Assembly: GCF_030503435.1 (NCBI RefSeq)
Contig: NZ_JAUKPO010000004.1
Coordinates: 124,001-188,000 of the forward strand
Reading direction: 5' to 3'
Source of the DNA: Rhodocytophaga aerolata
GTDB taxonomy: Bacteria; Bacteroidota; Bacteroidia; Cytophagales; 172606-1
Length of the DNA stretch: 64,000 nucleotides
The notes under the pieces were generated by a model that worked only from the letters and a program-made list of their open reading frames with translations, made no database searches and was not told the origin of the DNA. Of the stretch, positions 9,221 to 16,954 are shown one piece after another (the first letter of the stretch is position 1; each line of letters starts with the position of its first letter). Position numbers and translations under genes: made by a program.

Positions 9221-9631
9221 TTACTTTACTGAAACAAACGCAATTGCATCAATCTCCGCCAGGTAGTCTGGATGCCCTAGCCCAGCTACGAATAAAACAG
9301 TAACGATTGGTGGATGTGAAACTGTAGCAAGAAACTTTTGTGCTGCTTCAAATCCCTTTCTAGCATCTTGACCTTGGAGGAGGTGTATATTCAGTTTTAC
9401 CAAATCGCTAAAATTTGCTCCACACGATTTAAGAGCAATGTTCAGATTTAACATAATCTGCTTCACTTGTTTTGACAAGTCACCTTTTCCAATAATTTCT
9501 AAGTCTTTATTGACTGCATTCTGTCCACCAATGTAAATGGTTTTACCATTCCCTTGTGTTGTTACTACTTGCGAGAAAGCAGGACTTTTGAAAAGCCCCT
9601 CAGGATTCAGGTGTTCTTTTTTATTCTCCAT
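9221..9631 (-). CDS. RidA/YjgF-family protein lacking the catalytic arginine
   Basis: 136 aa, standard RidA size. The family pattern is clear: IYIGGQNAV, LSKQVKQIMLNLNIALKSCGA, DLVKLNIHL and the C-terminal strand YLAEIDAIAFV. In enamine/imine deaminase RidA proteins an Arg sits in the segment before that strand (P-A-R-S type). Here the equivalent position reads HPPIVTVLFV with no Arg, so classical 2-aminoacrylate deamination is doubtful and it belongs to a non-catalytic or diverged Rid subgroup. It stands alone between the oxidoreductase and an exported unknown. Confidence 0.88.
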   Translation of the reverse strand: MENKKEHLNPEGLFKSPAFSQVVTTQGNGKTIYIGGQNAVNKDLEIIGKGDLSKQVKQIMLNLNIALKSCGANFSDLVKLNIHLLQGQDARKGFEAAQKFLATVSHPPIVTVLFVAGLGHPDYLAEIDAIAFVSVK

Positions 9632-9752
9632 TTTGTCTTTTTTTAGCTTGAAGGTAATAGACCAAATGCACCCGCAGCCGAAGCCTCCCGGATCAGCCTA
9701 TTACGTCAGCGGCTCGGTTGACGACTGTGCATGGTTTTGGTGGCTATTATTT

Positions 9753-10268
9753 TTAATAGGTGATTAATAGACCAATCCCATTATTTGTTGTACCCACTCT
9801 CCACTCAAAGGGTTGCTGCTTATATAATTGGCCTTCTAAACCTGCGTTGTATACCTCTACAGCTCTTGCGGCTTGTTTATGGGCTTTGATTCGTAAAGGG
9901 ATGGCAACAGCAAACGTACCAAGGCCAAGACCAACAAACGACCACACTAACTTGCCATTGTCCTCTCTCAGTTGTGTATTAGGCGGTGGAAACAATGAAT
10001 ATAAGGGAGCCATTGCCATACCTATGCCTAAATACCCAAAGAAATTGGCTAATGAATAATTAGTCTTGGCCGGTTTGATCAACTTGTAGGCCTGTTCATT
10101 TTTTTTCAGCACCGGTGCTATGGCTGGAAGGCTTAAAAAGACTTCTCCATATTTGTAGCCGGGATTGGGAAAGCCTTTTTTTACTGCAATTTTTTCGAAA
10201 GTAGCTTGAGCATGGAGCGGTAGTATAGTAATTAAGACTATACACATTGTCATATAGATGGTTTTCAT
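9753..10268 (-). CDS. Hypothetical exported protein
   Basis: 171 aa with an N-terminal signal peptide (MTMCIVLITILPLHAQ, cleavage likely after the Ala-x-Ala-like site around residue 21). It then shows a glycine/alanine-rich hydrophobic segment (NFFGYLGIGMAMAPLYSLF) and a second hydrophobic helix (WSFVGLGLGTFAVAIPL), so the mature protein may be membrane-embedded. I do not recognise it. The start at 10268 is preferred because it begins the signal peptide directly. Confidence 0.65.
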   Translation of the reverse strand: MKTIYMTMCIVLITILPLHAQATFEKIAVKKGFPNPGYKYGEVFLSLPAIAPVLKKNEQAYKLIKPAKTNYSLANFFGYLGIGMAMAPLYSLFPPPNTQLREDNGKLVWSFVGLGLGTFAVAIPLRIKAHKQAARAVEVYNAGLEGQLYKQQPFEWRVGTTNNGIGLLITY

Positions 10269-10859
10269 AACATTTTGTATTTATTCTAATAGCTACCAAT
10301 AGACCAGCCGCTAAAGGCAGCCGGAGATTGGATATACATAGCTGGTATATTCAAATATAAAGAAATATGCGCTATACAGGGTTGATGGATGGCTGGTATT
10401 TTACCACCACTATCACTAATTTTTTCCCTGGTTAATTAATTAACGGAATAAAATATAGTTTGTCGGGACTGCTAAAATAGTATGTGCATCATACTAGTAA
10501 GATACGCTGAGAAGAAGGTGTTTTACATACAATTATCGACGAATGCGCTGTGCTAGCCCTACCTGAGTTCTGACCCGGCTGCTGATACGCTATACGAGAG
10601 AAATAAAACCAGCAACAAGCCCCATGGCTACCTTTACACAGGCGTAAGCCCTCTACATGTAATGGCTTTTTATTCTAATGCCATGCCGGTAGTTTTACTT
10701 ATTTTTTACATGACATATCTGTGAAAATACTCATCCTGGCCTTACTAATCCATCATTCAGCTGTCGGCTTCCAAGATTACAATGAGCAGCAAGCAAAATA
10801 AAATTTTCTTCTAGTGAAAAGAATACTATCTTTAGCTTTTAACCCTAACCTAAAAATGT
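10269..10859. other. Intergenic region upstream of the cold-shock gene
   Basis: About 590 bp without a credible gene. It contains a perfect 14-bp palindrome, GTTAATTAATTAAC, at 10431-10444, a possible regulator site. Near the 3' end the sequence TATCTTTA at 10827-10834 resembles the Bacteroidota -7 element (TAnnTTTG). The leader between there and the start codon is about 20-25 nt. No riboswitch-like structure was recognised. Confidence 0.4.
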
Positions 10860-11054
10860 ATGGCATTTGGTATCGTAAAATTTTTTAATACTTCAAAAGG
10901 CTTCGGCTTCATTAAACCTGAAGATGGAGGAGATGATCTGTTTGTGCACATGTCAGCAGTGAAAGATGAGATTAGAGAAAATGACCGGGTGAGCTATGAA
11001 GCAGAACGTGGTCCCAAAGGAATGAATGCAGTGAATGTAAAAAAAGTAAGGTAA
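10860..11054 (+). CDS. Cold-shock domain protein (CspA family)
   Basis: 64 aa, a single OB-fold cold-shock domain. The nucleic-acid-binding motifs are KGFGFIKP (RNP1) and DLFVHMS (RNP2). It binds single-stranded RNA/DNA as an RNA chaperone in the cytoplasm. The chosen start is the ATG at 10860. An out-of-frame ATG at 10856 sits four bases earlier and opens an 11-codon frame that overlaps the true start, which may dampen initiation. A long perfect hairpin follows 17 nt after the stop (separate entry). Confidence 0.95.
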   Translation: MAFGIVKFFNTSKGFGFIKPEDGGDDLFVHMSAVKDEIRENDRVSYEAERGPKGMNAVNVKKVR

Positions 11055-11071
11055 CTGTACAAATAAGAAAC

Positions 11072-11138
11072 CTGACAGCCGCATTGGCTACTTCAGCCTA
11101 GTAACTAACGTAGGCTGCGCTTGGCTTGCGGCTGTCAG
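11072..11138 (+). terminator. Nested hairpin downstream of the cold-shock gene
   Basis: A perfect 12-bp outer stem (CTGACAGCCGCA at 11072-11083 pairing with TGCGGCTGTCAG at 11127-11138) encloses a perfect 7-bp inner stem (CAGCCTA at 11094-11100 with TAGGCTG at 11111-11117). There is no U-tract after it, so it is not a canonical intrinsic terminator. It may stop the transcript, protect its 3' end, or act as a regulatory RNA element. Confidence 0.6.
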
Positions 11139-11357
11139 TACAGAAACCTTGGCCCAAAAGTCTTGGCGACATCTTGTTGATCTCATCTTATACCATTTGG
11201 TCTCAGCCTCCTAAGTTCATGCAGCTTTAGGCAAGCAAAACTTGTACATACAACAACTACTACCTCTTATCAACCTTCGGCTTCCAGATGAACATCCTAA
11301 CAGAAGCTTTGGGCTAGGGAATGTATGATGGTCTACCTGGTATCTGCTTTTTATACC
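11139..11357. other. Intergenic spacer between the cold-shock hairpin and MarR-GNAT gene
   Basis: Together with the hairpin this is a 303-bp gene-free stretch. Beyond the hairpin I see no coding sequence, repeat or promoter I can support. Confidence 0.4.
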
Positions 11358-12320
11358 CTACCTGGAAGCGTTTAAGTCTACCTCCATCTGAATATTACAG
11401 CGTTTGTAAGGCGTGATGCGTCCGGCAATTTTCTGAAAACCTAGTTTGTGGTAGAGGTTGATGGCAGGTTTGAGAATCGTATTGCTTTCCAGATACAGTT
11501 TGGATGATCCCAGCTCCTTTGCTGCATTGATAACCGCCTGACCGAGCAACCAGCCAATGTTTTTACCTTGTGCTTTGGGTGATACCGCCATTTTAGCCAG
11601 TTCGTACGCATACGTAGGGTCATTCATTTTGATAAGTGCACAAACACCAACAGGCTCATTTTTGTAGAGTGCGACAAATATTTTTCCGCCTCTATCTAAA
11701 ATATATTCTTTGGGATTATCTAAGGCTTTGTAGTCGGCTTCTTCCATTTCAAAATACGTAGAAATCCATTCTTCATTGAGGGATTTAAATTTGGATTGAT
11801 GGTGAGCTTCATACTCCACAATTTGCACTTCTTTACTCTCACGCATTTTCTTTTGTTCCTGCACTCTTCGTAGCAACGACTTTTGTTCCAGCAGGAACTC
11901 CCATTCTGCCATTGCTTCCCATAAGTTGTGCGTGGCTTCGGAGATAATGTTTTCTATGGCGGCATCCACATCTAGGTATTGTACTTTAATTTTTTCTGAA
12001 AGTTCCTTACCTTTTTGAGTCAGTAAAACACTATTTCTTCGTTTATCTGGCGATTCCAGGTTTTCTTTGACTAGTCCGGCTACCGTCATTTCTTTAATAA
12101 TTTTGCTGACCGAAGGCTGGGAATGTCCGATTGCCTGGGCAATTTCTGTAATGGTTTTTTCTCCCTCCTCCGAAAGAATATAAAATACCGGAAACCACTT
12201 TGGGGAAAGCTCTACTTGGTATAACGCATATATTTGAGCTGCGTCATCCGTTATTTTGGCAGTCAATAAACGTAAGCGGCTGCCAAGGGCCATTTTGCCT
12301 GTTTTAGAAAAGAAATTCAT
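11358..12320 (-). CDS. MarR-type regulator fused to a GNAT acetyltransferase
   Basis: 320 aa. Residues 1-150 are a MarR winged helix (TEIAQAIGHSQPSVSKIIKEM as HTH, then SPDKRRNSVLLTQKG as wing). Residues 165-315 are a GNAT domain with the acetyl-CoA loop region KMAVSPKAQGKNIGWLLGQAV and the terminal LYHKLGFQKI. The MarR-GNAT fusion is a known architecture whose enzyme half usually acetylates small molecules or the regulator's own effector. A double palindromic operator lies 2-33 bp upstream of the start (separate entry), pointing to autoregulation. Start chosen at 12320 because the operator abuts it. The substrate is unknown. Confidence 0.9.
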   Translation of the reverse strand: MNFFSKTGKMALGSRLRLLTAKITDDAAQIYALYQVELSPKWFPVFYILSEEGEKTITEIAQAIGHSQPSVSKIIKEMTVAGLVKENLESPDKRRNSVLLTQKGKELSEKIKVQYLDVDAAIENIISEATHNLWEAMAEWEFLLEQKSLLRRVQEQKKMRESKEVQIVEYEAHHQSKFKSLNEEWISTYFEMEEADYKALDNPKEYILDRGGKIFVALYKNEPVGVCALIKMNDPTYAYELAKMAVSPKAQGKNIGWLLGQAVINAAKELGSSKLYLESNTILKPAINLYHKLGFQKIAGRITPYKRCNIQMEVDLNASR

Positions 12321-12321
12321 A

Positions 12322-12353
12322 TTACATAATTAATTATATAACTAGTTATGTAA
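12322..12353. promoter_or_regulatory. Double palindromic operator, likely MarR autoregulation site
   Basis: Two perfect 12-bp palindromes abut: ATAATTAATTAT at 12326-12337 and ATAACTAGTTAT at 12338-12349. They lie inside a 32-bp near-palindrome bounded by TTACATAA and TTATGTAA. Its position immediately upstream of the MarR-GNAT start codon, and the spacing of MarR sites in general, suggest binding by two dimers that would occlude the promoter or ribosome-binding region. Binding by this protein is inferred. Confidence 0.7.
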
Positions 12354-12763
12354 ATATATAAAACTGATTTTATTAGTCAAATATTTTCCTATTTAAAAGT
12401 TCAGATTTTTTCGCATACCATGAACCTGTTTAAACTTTTCTGAATACTATTAAATAAAGAGCGTAGGCCCGGAAAAATAGCGAGAGTGTGTTGGGAATGC
12501 AGGGAAGAAGCATTATTTTTCCTAGACCTATTTTGTTACTCAAGGCACTGGGCTGGCTCAAAACGTGCGTTTTGCCCTGTGGCAATGACAAAAAAGTAAG
12601 ATGATAGGCTCAACATCATCTAGTTTAGTCATAACCTTAATAACATTTCAAATAAGTTTAAACAACTTCCCTGTTAAAAACGCTGGAAGCCCAACCTAAA
12701 GCTTACCTACTTTTTAGATAAATCAGTTAAGGAGGAGGCCATTAGGTTACTGTACAGAATTAA
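12354..12763. other. Intergenic region without recognised content
   Basis: About 410 bp between the MarR operator and the 12776-13027 terminator. No reading frame with protein-like composition and no clear repeat. It must contain the promoter for the MarR-GNAT gene. Confidence 0.4.
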
Positions 12764-12798
12764 AAGAAAAGACCCCTAGGTAGTAGGGGTCTTTTCTT
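12764..12798 (-). terminator. Perfect 15-bp hairpin terminator overlapping a stop codon
   Basis: AAGAAAAGACCCCTA at 12764-12778 and its exact complement at 12784-12798 flank a 5-nt loop. A/T-rich stem ends supply U-rich 3' flanks on both strands, so it may work in both directions. The stop codon TAG of the minus-strand gene (12776-12778) lies in the stem, so the last codons and terminator overlap. Confidence 0.8.
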
Positions 12799-13027
12799 CC
12801 GTTTTTAAAGCGGTTATTTGCACTTGCGTAGCACTCATCTTACTACACAACTCTCTTCTTCGCTCCATAGATAACTTAGGCCAGTTCAGGTTCATTTCCT
12901 GAGCATCTTTATTGAAGGTATCTTTTAATTCACTAAGAGTCTGATTGTCTTCCGGAAGGTTTTTGATTAATTCTATATAATTCCCCATAGCTTTTTTCTC
13001 AAGATACGTCTTTTTTTTGACAAACAC
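12776..13027 (-). CDS. Small hypothetical protein
   Basis: 83 aa from the first start; an internal Met (MGNYIELIKNL, at about 12985) gives a more natural 69-aa protein without the Lys-rich leader and may be the true start. Helical and charged, with SMERRRELCSKMSATQVQI at the C-terminal part. I do not recognise the family. Its stop is embedded in a strong hairpin terminator, which supports it being a real, expressed gene. Confidence 0.6.
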   Translation of the reverse strand: MFVKKKTYLEKKAMGNYIELIKNLPEDNQTLSELKDTFNKDAQEMNLNWPKLSMERRRELCSKMSATQVQITALKTEEKTPTT

Positions 13028-13121
13028 CCTATTGGCCCCTGTGTACTGACTAACTAACAGACAAGGTAATGTATCATTCCAATACTAAATCAATAATGTG
13101 CTACTTATATCCTGCCTCTAA

Positions 13122-13496
13122 TTGGGAAAAACTATGATTATCAAATCCATTATTATAGTCCTCGTAAGCTCCATTTATAGACTTTGTGTCCGTCAGTATG
13201 CACAAACTGGTTCCATAGGAATAAACCGCCAAAAACAGTATGCCAAAGAAGCTAATGAACAGAATGCAGATGGGCTTAAAACCGAAGTAGTAGAAAGTGA
13301 AACCATCCAAACAGAACCCAGAAAAGTGATGTGGACCGGAATCTGAGGCGGATGCCGGAAACATGCAACACGACTACAAAATGGAAGTTAATAAAGCTAG
13401 CTGGCTAAGCAAAGTGCGTCAAATGTTGAAAAGGAATCTAAGATGGCTCTGAAAGCTAAAAAAGCCCATAAAGCAAGAATAGACACAGATAAATAA
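13122..13496 (+). pseudogene. Probable decayed small exported Lys-rich protein
   Basis: A frame from 13122 starts with a signal-peptide-like segment (MIIKSIIIVLVSSIY, then QYAQTG) and ends at 13346 after about 74 codons. About 60 bp further on, a different frame resumes with a strongly coding-like Lys/Ala-rich tail (NVEKESKMALKAKKAHKAR) and ends at a TAA near 13496. The two parts together look like one small exported Lys-rich protein broken by indels and a stop. The antisense frame at 13101-13364 is not convincing. This is interpretation rather than homology. Confidence 0.4.
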
Positions 13497-13510
13497 GCCG
13501 ATAAAACTGC

Positions 13511-13912
13511 TTACCTATTAAAACTGACTAAAATACTGTTAATCGCATGGCTTGCTTCACTTCGGGCCCGGCTGAATTCTGATATCTTTTCAATTTTATC
13601 TTTCTCAAGCCAATACCCTTTCAGATGCCTGGAAGATTGGTTTTGCAGATCATCTAAGGCTACCCTTTTTCTCCCCTCAAAAAAATCATCTTTGGGGCTG
13701 CTCATTTTTGAAATTATCTCAATAGACTGCTCAATATAAGATTCCAGTGCTTTGGCCTTATCATCAGCTATAGACAAGTCGTTGACCTGGTCTAAAAGTA
13801 TTTTTAATTCGGTAAGTGAGGTTTTGCCCATATAATTATTAAAATGATTTATCTGTTTTTGTCGCTGACTGATACTTTCCATGACTAATGGCTGTATTGC
13901 CAATAATTGCAC
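13511..13912 (-). CDS. Hypothetical helical protein
   Basis: 133 aa, all-helical in appearance, no signal peptide. An internal start (MESISQRQKQINHF, residue 11) is equally plausible. Highly charged segments DDKAKALESYIEQSIEIISKM and KDKIEKISEFSRARSEASHAI suggest a helical bundle or coiled coil. I do not recognise it. It lies 74 bp upstream of the region holding the PRC-barrel gene end but reads on the same strand; co-transcription is possible. Confidence 0.6.
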   Translation of the reverse strand: MQLLAIQPLVMESISQRQKQINHFNNYMGKTSLTELKILLDQVNDLSIADDKAKALESYIEQSIEIISKMSSPKDDFFEGRKRVALDDLQNQSSRHLKGYWLEKDKIEKISEFSRARSEASHAINSILVSFNR

Positions 13913-13986
13913 ACCAAGCCTTTTCCAAAAGTATTATCTGAAACTACGTTCAGGCAACCTGGAATTACCCTTTTTCTGAGAAGGAA

Positions 13987-14427
13987 TCAATAGGCTTTTC
14001 CACCAGTGTTAGCCCCCATAAATGATCCCCAGTAAGAACCTACTTCCTGAAAATACTCATGGCTATTGGTGGCAGGCCAATGATGTTTATCAAATCCTGG
14101 GGCTTTTTCAAAGAGCGCCCGGTCTATATTCAGCGTAAATTTGCGGTTCACCTGATCTAACTTTAGGGCTTTTAAAGGAAGGGCAAATAATTTTTCTCCC
14201 ATTCCTAAAAAACCTCCATATTCTATAACAACATAGGTAATAGATCCACTCTCCAGGTCTACCATCAGATCTTTAATTTTGCCCAGGTGTTCTCCTTGCA
14301 GGTTTTCTATCCCATCTCCGATCATGGAGGTGGCCGTAAGCGTTTTTACCGGCCAGTTAGCATTACTTCCTTCTTGATTCTGGCCGCTCATATTGCTAGC
14401 CGATAAATCCTGTGATTGCTCATTCAT
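13987..14427 (-). CDS. PRC-barrel domain protein
   Basis: 146 aa. After a polar Gln/Ser/Asn-rich N-terminus (residues 1-28), residues 35-110 form a PRC-barrel: GDGIENLQGEHLGKIKDLMV, then GSITYVVIEYGGFLGMGEKLFALPLKAL, matching the stress-associated PRC-barrel family of Bacteroidota. The C-terminus (HHWPATNSHEYFQEVGSYWG) is the usual tail of these proteins. PRC-barrels bind RNA or protein partners; in stand-alone stress proteins the role is not established. Cytoplasmic. Confidence 0.9.
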   Translation of the reverse strand: MNEQSQDLSASNMSGQNQEGSNANWPVKTLTATSMIGDGIENLQGEHLGKIKDLMVDLESGSITYVVIEYGGFLGMGEKLFALPLKALKLDQVNRKFTLNIDRALFEKAPGFDKHHWPATNSHEYFQEVGSYWGSFMGANTGGKAY

Positions 14428-14664
14428 AGTAGTAATTTGTTTTTGGTTAGTCCTATTTCCAGCTCAACTTATTATACAACCATTGATAAAAGGAATAGGT
14501 AATGAAACAACGTATAAGAGAAATGGCTGACCTGCTGTTAAGAATTGTTAGATGGCTAAAATTCTGGTGTACGTCTCTATATCTTTAACGCTTTTATAAG
14601 AAATATGGCCATCTGAAAGAAACCACTAGAACTGGTTGGAAGCTCATTGGCTTTTTCTTAATAT

Positions 14665-14883
14665 CTAGTGCCTGTTTAGCAACTTAGTAACATTCCGGTG
14701 CTTTTTGGAATACTCTTGCAGAATAGGTGAAATGGTGCTGAATACTTCTTGCTCATTAAGGCTCAAGACATGCCCAATACCATGAGTTGCCCGTTCATCC
14801 CCCTTAAAAAAAAAGCGGGCAATCACCTGCTTTGTATCTGGATACACTTTTACTGATTTTCTTTCAATGGAAATTCTCATCAT
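14665..14883 (-). pseudogene. N-terminal stub resembling a GH130 phosphorylase
   Basis: 72 aa: VKVYPDTKQVIARFFFKGDE, then VLSLNEQEVFSTISPILQEYSKKHRNVTKLLNRH. From memory this pattern (x-P-D-x-x-x-V-I-x-R-F-F ... E-V-x-x-x-I-S-P-x-L-x-x-Y-S-x-x-H-R-N) is the N-terminal extension of GH130 beta-mannoside phosphorylases, which continue for about 400 more residues. Here the frame ends at a TAG immediately after the stub, and the following 60 bp contain further stops with no GH130 continuation. I therefore call it a truncated remnant. It could be a stand-alone small protein. Confidence 0.5.
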
Positions 14884-15263
14884 GTCTGGTTGAAATGTAG
14901 GAAAGAAAATCTGGTGAGATCACCTTTACTAAGTAGATTTGGTAAGTAAGGCGGACAGGATGCTTTACCAAAAATAGCTATTTGTTAAAGGTACTCATTT
15001 TTTCGTAAGTTATCGTGATAATTTACCTGGCCGGGTTATAAAAGTAGAGTCATTCCTTTGCGCTTCTTCCTACAGCAATACAACTAGCCTAGTGCACGGA
15101 TACCTATCTATTCCAGGAATCAGCTACAGCTGGCTACGTATTTTTTTCCAAGGGGCTCTAGTTCTGAAAGGATGCATTACTAAACCAAGTGTACCTCTAT
15201 GAAATTTACCAGTATGGTTTCATTTTACGATAGTTTATGATTCGTTTTTTCCGGTAGAAAAAG
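14884..15263. other. Intergenic region without recognised content
   Basis: About 380 bp between the GH130-like stub and the desaturase terminator. No coding signal. AT-rich; any promoter for the stub would lie here. Confidence 0.4.
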
Positions 15264-15300
15264 AAAAAGGCTGACAACCTTTAAGGTATCAGCCTTTTTT
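15264..15300 (-). terminator. Hairpin terminator downstream of the desaturase gene
   Basis: AAAAAGGCTGA (15264-15274) pairs with TCAGCCTTTTT (15289-15299), with an inner ACCTT/AAGGT extension. U-rich flanks occur on both strands. It lies 18 bp beyond the desaturase stop and is a good intrinsic terminator, probably bidirectional. Confidence 0.85.
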
Positions 15301-15317
15301 ACATATATACTTTCTAG

Positions 15318-16100
15318 TTAAGAAACATTGGCCATTTCTTTCTTTTTCAAAAATACTTTGGCGGCGGCTTTTTCTTTAGGTAACTGGATAATGCCTATCA
15401 GATTCAACAATTTAATAACCTGGTAGGTAGGATCTATCTCATACCATTTAAAGGCAAAATTAGCCCGGTTTCCATAGGTATGATGGTTGTTGTGAAATCC
15501 TTCACCCATCATAAATACATCCACCGGCATTAAATTTCTGGAAGTATCTTTTACTTTGAAGGTGATATAGCCAATTTTGTGGGCAAACCAGTTAATAATA
15601 GCCCCATGTATTGGAGACATCAGAAAATGAACAGGTAATAATAAAAACCATATCCAGGAAGGAGCAAAGTAAATATAAAACAAGGTATACAAGGCTCCCC
15701 ATACAAGTCTAACCCATCCTTGTGAGGCAAAATCATCAAAGGCTTTCCAATCCGGAACATTCACTGTAAACTTAGGGTCTACCACAGCTGTTCTTCTGCG
15801 GATGGCAGAATAAAAAGTCTTTGTTTTCCACATCATATCAAAAATACCAGTGCTGTATTTAGGTGAATGCGGATCTTCCTCGGTATCGGCAAATGCATGG
15901 TGCATGCGGTGCATTACCCCATAGCCATAGGCGCTTAAATAGTTGGAACCTTGGAAAATAAAGGTTAATACATAGAAAATCTTTTCCCAGGTTGGCGACA
16001 TCGTAAAGGCCTTATGTGCCGCATAGCGGTGCAAGAAGAAGGTCTGGAAGAATAAGGAGCCGTACCAGTGAAGGACAAAGAAGATCAATATAGCTGTCAT
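15318..16100 (-). CDS. Acyl-CoA/acyl-lipid fatty acid desaturase
   Basis: 260 aa, membrane di-iron desaturase. The three histidine boxes are visible: HRYAAH at residues 24-29, HRMHHAFADTEEDPH at about 64-78, and HNNHHTYGN at about 203-211. Four hydrophobic segments flank them. Length and box spacing fit the delta-9-type acyl-CoA desaturases of Bacteroidota that introduce the first double bond into membrane fatty acids, commonly raised in cold or envelope adaptation. Start at 16100 (MTAILIFFVLHWYG) places the first helix at the N-terminus, slightly shorter than some relatives. It stands alone with its own terminator. Confidence 0.93.
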   Translation of the reverse strand: MTAILIFFVLHWYGSLFFQTFFLHRYAAHKAFTMSPTWEKIFYVLTFIFQGSNYLSAYGYGVMHRMHHAFADTEEDPHSPKYSTGIFDMMWKTKTFYSAIRRRTAVVDPKFTVNVPDWKAFDDFASQGWVRLVWGALYTLFYIYFAPSWIWFLLLPVHFLMSPIHGAIINWFAHKIGYITFKVKDTSRNLMPVDVFMMGEGFHNNHHTYGNRANFAFKWYEIDPTYQVIKLLNLIGIIQLPKEKAAAKVFLKKKEMANVS

Positions 16101-16207
16101 ACGTTTTTTTCTTACAAATATGCCGCATATCCATAAGCTAATCGAGTGAAATCAGACGACTGGTAGAATATAGCAGATGACTTGCAAAATTTTCTGGCTG
16201 GGCTGCA

Positions 16208-16954
16208 TCAGGAATTAAGCCAGTCTTTAAAAGCCTGAACCCTTTCGCGGCTCACAAACACTTCTTCCTCTTCGGCCGGGTGTAATTCCAGCTTTAGCCG
16301 GCCGTTAAAATGCGGATGTATTTTTTTGATGGAGTCTAGCGAAATAAGCCGGCTGCGGCTGATGCGGTTAAACTTCTTCGGATCAATCTGCTCGGTAAGC
16401 TGATCCAGGGTGGGTTCAATAGCGTATTTTACATTGTCGAAGGTAACCAGGAAGCTGAGTTTTTGCTCACTCTTAAAATAGGCAATTTCATTGATTTTGA
16501 TGACAGTCAGGCCGCTGCCTTTTTTTACTAAAAACCGTTCTTTATAGTCTTCTCTGGGCTTCTCAGGCCTGGTCAGGTGGCTTTTTTTGAGCATCCGGTA
16601 GGTCTGGTATTCATATTTTTTCAGGGCTGCCCGGAGTTCATCTATGTCAATTGGTTTGAGCAGATAATCGACACTGTTTTGCTTAAAAGCCTGTATGGCA
16701 TACTGGTTATAGGCAGTAGTATAAATGATGGGGGCTTCAATAGGCAACTGGTGGAACAACTCAAAGCTTTCTTTATCCTCCAGCTGGATGTCAGAGAAAA
16801 TAAGGTCTGGCTCCGGATTGTTCCGAAACCAGTGCAAGCAGCTTTCCACTGAAGTGAGAACGGCCAGTATTTCTATGCTTGCATCTATTTTATGAAGCTG
16901 AAGCGTTAATTTCTCGGCAGAGAAAAATTCATCTTCGATAATTACTATTTTCAT
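16208..16954 (-). CDS. LytTR-family response regulator
   Basis: 248 aa. The receiver domain (residues 1-125) has acidic residues EDE at 7-9, phospho-acceptor Asp at 55 (PDLIFSDIQLED) and the switch Lys in VDYLLKPID. The C-terminal LytTR DNA-binding domain (about 140-246) contains RFLVKKGSGLTVI, FNRISRSRLISLDSIKKI and HPHFNGRLKL. Its gene overlaps the histidine kinase upstream by 4 bp (start 16954 inside the kinase stop), so it forms a coupled two-component pair. Targets are unknown. Confidence 0.95.
   Translation of the reverse strand: MKIVIIEDEFFSAEKLTLQLHKIDASIEILAVLTSVESCLHWFRNNPEPDLIFSDIQLEDKESFELFHQLPIEAPIIYTTAYNQYAIQAFKQNSVDYLLKPIDIDELRAALKKYEYQTYRMLKKSHLTRPEKPREDYKERFLVKKGSGLTVIKINEIAYFKSEQKLSFLVTFDNVKYAIEPTLDQLTEQIDPKKFNRISRSRLISLDSIKKIHPHFNGRLKLELHPAEEEEVFVSRERVQAFKDWLNS

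Noticed and set aside
13101-13364. Minus-strand frame of 87 codons
   Set aside because: Antisense to the plus-strand small exported gene, with no protein-like motif; the plus-strand signal peptide is the better reading.
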